Assembly: GCA_963801065.1 (NCBI GenBank)
Contig: CAWDDG010000004.1
Coordinates: forward strand, 372,001 to 436,000
Source: CAWDDG01 sp963801065
Lineage (GTDB): Bacteria; Actinomycetota; Actinomycetes; Jiangellales; Jiangellaceae
DNA: 64,000 nt
Direction: 5' to 3'
Part shown: one piece after another, positions 60,091 to 64,000 of the stretch
How positions within the stretch are numbered: the stretch's first letter is position 1
Layout: every line of letters starts with the position of its first letter
Notes under the pieces: model-generated
What the model was told of the DNA's origin: nothing
What the model saw: the letters and a program-made list of their open reading frames with translations, nothing else
Database searches by the model: none
Translations under genes and position numbers: made by a program

Positions 60091-61377
60091 ATGGGCCTTG
60101 CCGGCGGATTCGTCGCCGATCTGCGCACGGTGCTGCGTGGTCGCGGCTTCCGGAGGCTGTTCGCGGTCCGGATCGGTGGCCAGCTCGGCGACGGCGTGTT
60201 CCAGGTCGCGATGGCGTCCTACGTGTTCTTCTCGCCGGAGCGGCACGCCACCGCGCCAACGGCGGCCCAGGCCTTCGCCGTGCTGCTGTTGCCGTACTCG
60301 CTGGTCGGGCCGTTCGCGGGAGTTCTGCTCGACCGGTGGCGCCGCCGTCAGGTGCTGCTTGTCGCCAACGTGGCGCGCGCCGGTCTGGTGGTCGTCGTCA
60401 CGGCGCTGGTTGCCCAAGGCGAAGCTGGCCCGGCGCTCTTCGCGACGGCATTGGCCGTTCTGTCAGTGAACCGCTTCATCCTGGCCGGTCTGAGCGCATC
60501 CGTTCCCCACGTCGTCCCCCAGAACGAGCTGGTCATGGCCAACGCGGTGTTCCCCACGAGCGGCACCGTGGCCGCGATGACCGGAACAGGCCTGGGCTTT
60601 CTGCTGCGGCAGGCAACGTCGGACGCGGTCCTCGCCGCGACGACGGCCGGCCTGTACCTGTCGGCAGGATTGTTGGCCCTGCGGCTGCACCGGGACCTCC
60701 TCGGTCCCGACGACGACCCGGCGCGGCCGTCGGCACGTGTCGCCGTGCGCCGCGTCGTTGCAGGCCTGCTCGATGGCGCCCGGCATGTGCGACAGCGCCC
60801 CGCGGCCGCGTGGGGGCTGATTGCGATCGGCTCGCACCGGTTCTTCTACGGCATCTCGACGGTTGCGATGATCCTGCTGAGCCGCAACTATTTCCATTCC
60901 CCGGACGACGCCGACGCGGGGCTCGCCACGCTCGCGACCGTGCTCGCCGTGTCCGGCCTCGGCTTCTTCGCCGCCGCGCTCGCGACACCCGTCGCGACCC
61001 GGCGCATGCGCAAGGAGACCTGGATCGTCGCCTTGCTCGGAACGGCGGCCGTCGTCCAGATCGTCCCCGGAGCACTGTTCACCCTGCCGGCCGTGCTGGT
61101 CGCCGCGTTCTTCCTCGGCGTGGCGTCGCAGGGTATCAAGATCGTCGTCGACACCCTGGTGCAGGAGAACGTCGAGGACGCCTATCGCGGCCGGGTCTTC
61201 TCGTTCTACGACGTGCTGTTCAATGTGTCGTTCGTGGCGGCCGCGACGTTCGCCGCCGTGACGCTGCCCCCGTCAGGCAAGTCGTATGTCGTGCTGAGCA
61301 TCATCTCGGCGGGATACGTCGTCACCGCAGTGGTGTATCGCCGGGTCACCAACCGCGCGGTCCGCGAGAGCGTCTAG
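60091..61377 (+). CDS. MFS transporter
   Basis: Membrane transporter of 428 residues with about 12 helices. MFS motif A-like GPFAGVLLDRWRRRQVLLVA between helices 2 and 3; similar to macrolide-efflux-type/MFS_3 proteins (RRLFAVRIGGQLGDGVFQVA, NAVFPTSGTVAAMTGTGLGF, VASQGIKIVVDTLVQENVED). Substrate unknown. ATG 60091, weak ribosome-binding site. It converges on the CCA-adding enzyme gene with 24 bp between. Confidence 0.92.
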   Translation: MGLAGGFVADLRTVLRGRGFRRLFAVRIGGQLGDGVFQVAMASYVFFSPERHATAPTAAQAFAVLLLPYSLVGPFAGVLLDRWRRRQVLLVANVARAGLVVVVTALVAQGEAGPALFATALAVLSVNRFILAGLSASVPHVVPQNELVMANAVFPTSGTVAAMTGTGLGFLLRQATSDAVLAATTAGLYLSAGLLALRLHRDLLGPDDDPARPSARVAVRRVVAGLLDGARHVRQRPAAAWGLIAIGSHRFFYGISTVAMILLSRNYFHSPDDADAGLATLATVLAVSGLGFFAAALATPVATRRMRKETWIVALLGTAAVVQIVPGALFTLPAVLVAAFFLGVASQGIKIVVDTLVQENVEDAYRGRVFSFYDVLFNVSFVAAATFAAVTLPPSGKSYVVLSIISAGYVVTAVVYRRVTNRAVRESV

Positions 61378-61401
61378 CGGAGTCCGTGGCCGAACGCCCG
61401 G

Positions 61402-62881
61402 TCAGCCCGTGTTCTCCGGCGGCTGGTCGGCAAACCAACGTACGAGCTCGTCGCGTGCGACGTCGGGATCCAGCGGACCGCGGTCCAGCCGCAGCTCGAG
61501 CAGGTGCCTGTAGGCCCGCCCGACAAGCGGCCCCGGCGGGACGCCCAGGATCTTCATGATCGCATTGCCGTCGAGGTCGGGCCGGATCGCGGCCAGCTCC
61601 TCCACCTCGGCGAGCCGGGCGATCCGCTCCTCCAAGCTGTCGTACGCCCGCTCGAGCGCGAGCGCCTTCCGCTGGTTGCGGGTCGTGCAGTCGGCCCGGG
61701 TCAGCACATGCAGGCGATCCAGCAGTGGCCCGGCGTCACGGACGTAGCGGCGGACCGCGGAGTCGGTCCACTCCCCGCCGCCGTACCCGTGGAACCGCAG
61801 ATGGAGCTGTACCAGCCTCGCGACATCGTCGACGACGGCGCTGGGGAACTTCAGCGCGGTGAGGCGCTTACGGGTGAGCTTCGCCCCGACGACGTCGTGG
61901 TGATAGAAGCTCACGCCGCCGCCCGGCTCGAACCGTCGGGTCTTCGGCTTGCCGATGTCGTGCAGCAGCGCCGCCAGCCGGGTGACCAGGTCCGGGCCAC
62001 CGTCGGCCAGCCGGTCCTCCAGCAAGATCGCCTGCTCCAACACGGTCAACGAGTGTTCGTAGACGTCCTTGTGCCGGTGGTGCTCGTCGATCTCCAGCCG
62101 CAGCGCGGGCAGTTCGGGCAGCACCCGCTCGGCCAGCCCGGTGTCGACCAGCAGGGTCAGCCCCGCGCGGGGGCGGTCGGCCAGCAGCAGCTTGGACAGC
62201 TCGTCACGCACCCTTTCAGCCGAGACGATCGAGATCCGGTCGGCCATGTGCCCGCATTGCGGCGACGACCCCGGCGGCGACCCCGAAGCCGAGCTGAGAG
62301 GCGAACCGTGCGGCCCGGAACATCCGCAGCGGGTCGTCGGAGAAGGAGGCCTCGGGCGTTCCCGGCGTACGGATCAGCCTGCGGGCCAGATCACCCAGCC
62401 CGCCGTACGGATCGACGAACTCCCGCGACGGCAACCGGATCGCCATCGCGTTCACCGTGAAGTCCCGACGCATCAGGTCGTCGGAGATCGACTCGCCGTA
62501 CGACACCGCAGGCTTCCGGCTGGAGCGGTCGTACGCGTCGGCCCGATAGGTCGTGACCTCGATCTGGAAACCGTCCTTGCGGGCGCCGATCGTGCCGAAC
62601 ACCTGCCCGAGGTCCCACACCGCGTCGGCCCAGCCGGAGAGCAGCCGTTTGGTCTGGGCGGGTCGCGCCGACGTGGTCAGGTCGAGGTCCGAACCCAGCC
62701 GGTCCAACAGGGCGTCGCGCACGGAACCCCCGACCAGCGCGATCTCGTGACCCGCCGACGTGAACCTGGCACCGAGATCGTCGACCACCGGGGAGATCCG
62801 TAGCAGTTGGCGGACCGCCCGCCGCTGTGCTTCGCTCAGCGCTGCCTGGCTCGGTTCATCGTCGTCGGTCGGTTCCGTCAC
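61402..62881 (-). CDS. pcnA: CCA tRNA nucleotidyltransferase (one-base frameshift)
   Basis: Adds the 3' CCA to tRNAs; essential in most bacteria. From GTG 62881 the first frame gives the nucleotidyltransferase core HEIALVGGSVRDALLDRLGS then DLDLTTSARPAQTKRLLSGW (G-RD-L and DxD) and RRDFTVNAMAIRLP, FSDDPLRMFRAARFASQLGF. One extra base near 62240 shifts the frame; the other frame continues MADRISIVSAERVRDELSKL with an HD-domain LLHDIGKPKTRRFEPGGGVS and ends at 61402. Corrected length 492 residues, normal. The break is probably a consensus error. Divergent from the DUF1761 gene; the M. tuberculosis counterpart is Rv3907c. Confidence 0.94.
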
Positions 62882-62982
62882 GACGCCCCAGGCTACGGCT
62901 CCGCGGCCTCGTGTCGCGCCAGCCGGCCGGTCCACTCGGGACTACTCTTCTGCTGCCCGTGGAACGAGATGAAGGGAAGGCC

Positions 62983-63411
62983 ATGAGTTTCGATGTCCTG
63001 GGCGATCTCAACTGGATCGCGGTGATTGTTGCCGCGGTCGCGTACTTCGTCATCGGCGCGATCTGGTACGCCCCGCCCGTCATGGGAAACAGGTGGATGG
63101 CTGCGGGCGGCATCGAGATGCCCGCCGACGGTCAACGACCCGGGCCGGGCATCTACCTCGTGCCCCTGATCGGCAGCGTGTTGAGCGCGATTGCGCTGGG
63201 CATGCTCGCCGAGGCCTCCGGTACCGACACGGCCGGCGAAGGGTTCGTGCTCGGCCTTGTCGTCGCGATCGGCTTCGCCCTCGCGATCTCGCTCGTCACG
63301 GCGACATTCGAATCGGGCAAGCCCAAGCCCATGGTGTGGGGCGCGCTGAACGCCGGGTACCACATGGTCGGAATCATCGTCGCTGCAGTGATCATCGGCG
63401 CCTGGCAGTAG
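62983..63411 (+). CDS. DUF1761 membrane protein
   Basis: Protein of 142 residues with four predicted helices. LNWIAVIVAAVAYFVIGAIW then YAPPVMGNRWMAAGG is the DUF1761 signature, followed by LVPLIGSVLSAIALGMLAEA and PKPMVWGALNAGYHMVGIIV. Function unknown. ATG 62983 follows GAAGGGAAGG. It lies between the CCA-adding enzyme and the NUDIX gene, which are neighbours in many actinobacteria. Confidence 0.9.
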   Translation: MSFDVLGDLNWIAVIVAAVAYFVIGAIWYAPPVMGNRWMAAGGIEMPADGQRPGPGIYLVPLIGSVLSAIALGMLAEASGTDTAGEGFVLGLVVAIGFALAISLVTATFESGKPKPMVWGALNAGYHMVGIIVAAVIIGAWQ

Positions 63412-63504
63412 GAGGATCCACAACCGCTGGGCCTCTGGCGCTGGCGTTCGCCCGAGCCGGCGTGCATGGTCGGGCCGGGTGCGGGGCGAAGCTACCCTGG
63501 GAGG

Positions 63505-64000
63505 ATGCCCGGCCTGCCGTCCCCGTCCGCCGACGGTTCCGGCAACCGGCGCAACCGCGGCGGCCGCCGCCGCCGCGGCACCAGCGAACGCGGCGGCCGC
63601 CGGCTGCGACAGGTGCGGGAGACGTCGGCGGGAGGCTTGGTCGTCGATCGGGTCGGCCACGCCACCCGGGGCGCGCTGATCGGCCGGATCGACCGGCGGG
63701 GCAGGCTCGAGTGGGTCCTGCCCAAGGGACACATCGAGCCCGGCGAGACCCCGGAACAGACCGCCGTCCGGGAGGTGCGCGAAGAGACCGGTCTGTGTGC
63801 CAGGGTCGTGTCGTCCCTCGGGCCGATCCGGTACTGGTTCGTGGCCGATGACCGACGCGTGCACAAGACCGTGCACCACTACCTGCTGGAGGCCACCGGC
63901 GGGGCATTGGGGACGGAGGACGTGGAAGTGAGCGAGGTGGCCTGGGTGCCGCTGGACGAGCTCGTCAAACGGTTGCGGTACGCATCTGAACGACGACTGC
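63505..64000 (+). CDS. NUDIX hydrolase (MutT4-like), 3' end outside window
   Basis: First 165 residues of a NUDIX pyrophosphohydrolase. A basic N-terminal part (NRRNRGGRRRRGTSERGGRR) precedes ETSAGGLVVDRVGH. The Nudix box GHIEPGETPEQTAVREVREE then TGL is complete (G-5x-E-7x-REUxEExGU). Position next to the CCA-adding enzyme matches MutT4 (Rv3908) in M. tuberculosis. ATG 63505 follows GGGAGG. Cut at base 64000. Confidence 0.93.
   Translation, partial: MPGLPSPSADGSGNRRNRGGRRRRGTSERGGRRLRQVRETSAGGLVVDRVGHATRGALIGRIDRRGRLEWVLPKGHIEPGETPEQTAVREVREETGLCARVVSSLGPIRYWFVADDRRVHKTVHHYLLEATGGALGTEDVEVSEVAWVPLDELVKRLRYASERRL

Overview
The window is high-GC DNA (roughly 70% G+C by eye, many GTG starts) from an actinobacterium. 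Supporting markers are a mycothiol-dependent maleylpyruvate-isomerase-type enzyme, two F420/deazaflavin-type proteins, an LppM-like lipoprotein, a class F sortase, and a histidine kinase/Roadblock/DUF742/GTPase 'conservon'. From about 35.7 kb to the right end the gene set matches the oriC-proximal neighbourhood known from Mycobacterium tuberculosis and relatives: dnaB with an intein, rplI-rpsR-ssb-rpsF, a GT87 glycosyltransferase, a bifunctional penicillin-binding protein, PadR regulator and ino1, then the CCA-adding enzyme and a MutT4-like NUDIX gene. Gene order suggests a Propionibacteriales/Jiangellales-type organism, but genus cannot be fixed from this sequence alone. Layout, left half (1-35 kb): an accessory, loosely organised region. 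It starts inside a phosphoketolase gene, then has small metabolic and regulatory genes, an IclR/PTS enzyme I junk junction (5.2-5.9 kb), a cell-surface operon with DUF4397 protein and sortase F (8.6-10.8 kb), and an internally deleted glycosyltransferase followed by an SGNH hydrolase. Next come an Lrp regulator with divergent EamA exporter and MBL hydrolase, a two-component system (15.4-17.7 kb), and a PadR-DrrAB efflux operon (17.8-20.4 kb). A cluster of a beta-helix protein, a META/YbaY protein and an astacin-like metalloprotease follows (20.8-24.7 kb), none with a visible signal peptide. Then come acetyltransferases, a Gfo/Idh oxidoreductase, a nitroreductase-like protein, an ECF sigma factor with SnoaL-type tail, an epoxide hydrolase, a decayed RibD-C gene, an AlkZ-type winged-helix protein and a MurJ-type flippase. 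Right half (35-64 kb): a chromosomal core. dnaB carries a 409-residue intein in its P-loop and a perfect LexA-type SOS box just before its start. A MATE exporter and an inserted AbiEi/DUF559 gene flanked by ~98-bp direct repeats precede the rplI-rpsR-ssb-rpsF operon. Then follow a Nfo-type endonuclease, a MarR/YceI pair, a FemAB plus alanine-racemase-like pair, two membrane glycosyltransferases, the PBP, padR-ino1, the conservon, an MFS transporter, the CCA-adding enzyme, a DUF1761 protein and a NUDIX hydrolase cut by the window end. Sequence quality: several conserved genes, including rplI and the CCA-adding enzyme, are each interrupted by single-base frameshifts. The simplest reading is scattered consensus indels, so frameshift calls below are made cautiously. 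The internally deleted genes and the IclR/PTS junction cannot be explained by single-base errors and are better candidates for real decay. Best leads for novelty: five head-to-tail TGTGAC-type repeats at exact 9-bp spacing (35298-35339); the SOS box on an intein-bearing dnaB; two nested-hairpin intergenic elements (44314-44381 and 47916-48030); a 25-bp perfect palindrome before padR-ino1; and the leaderless beta-helix/META/astacin cluster.
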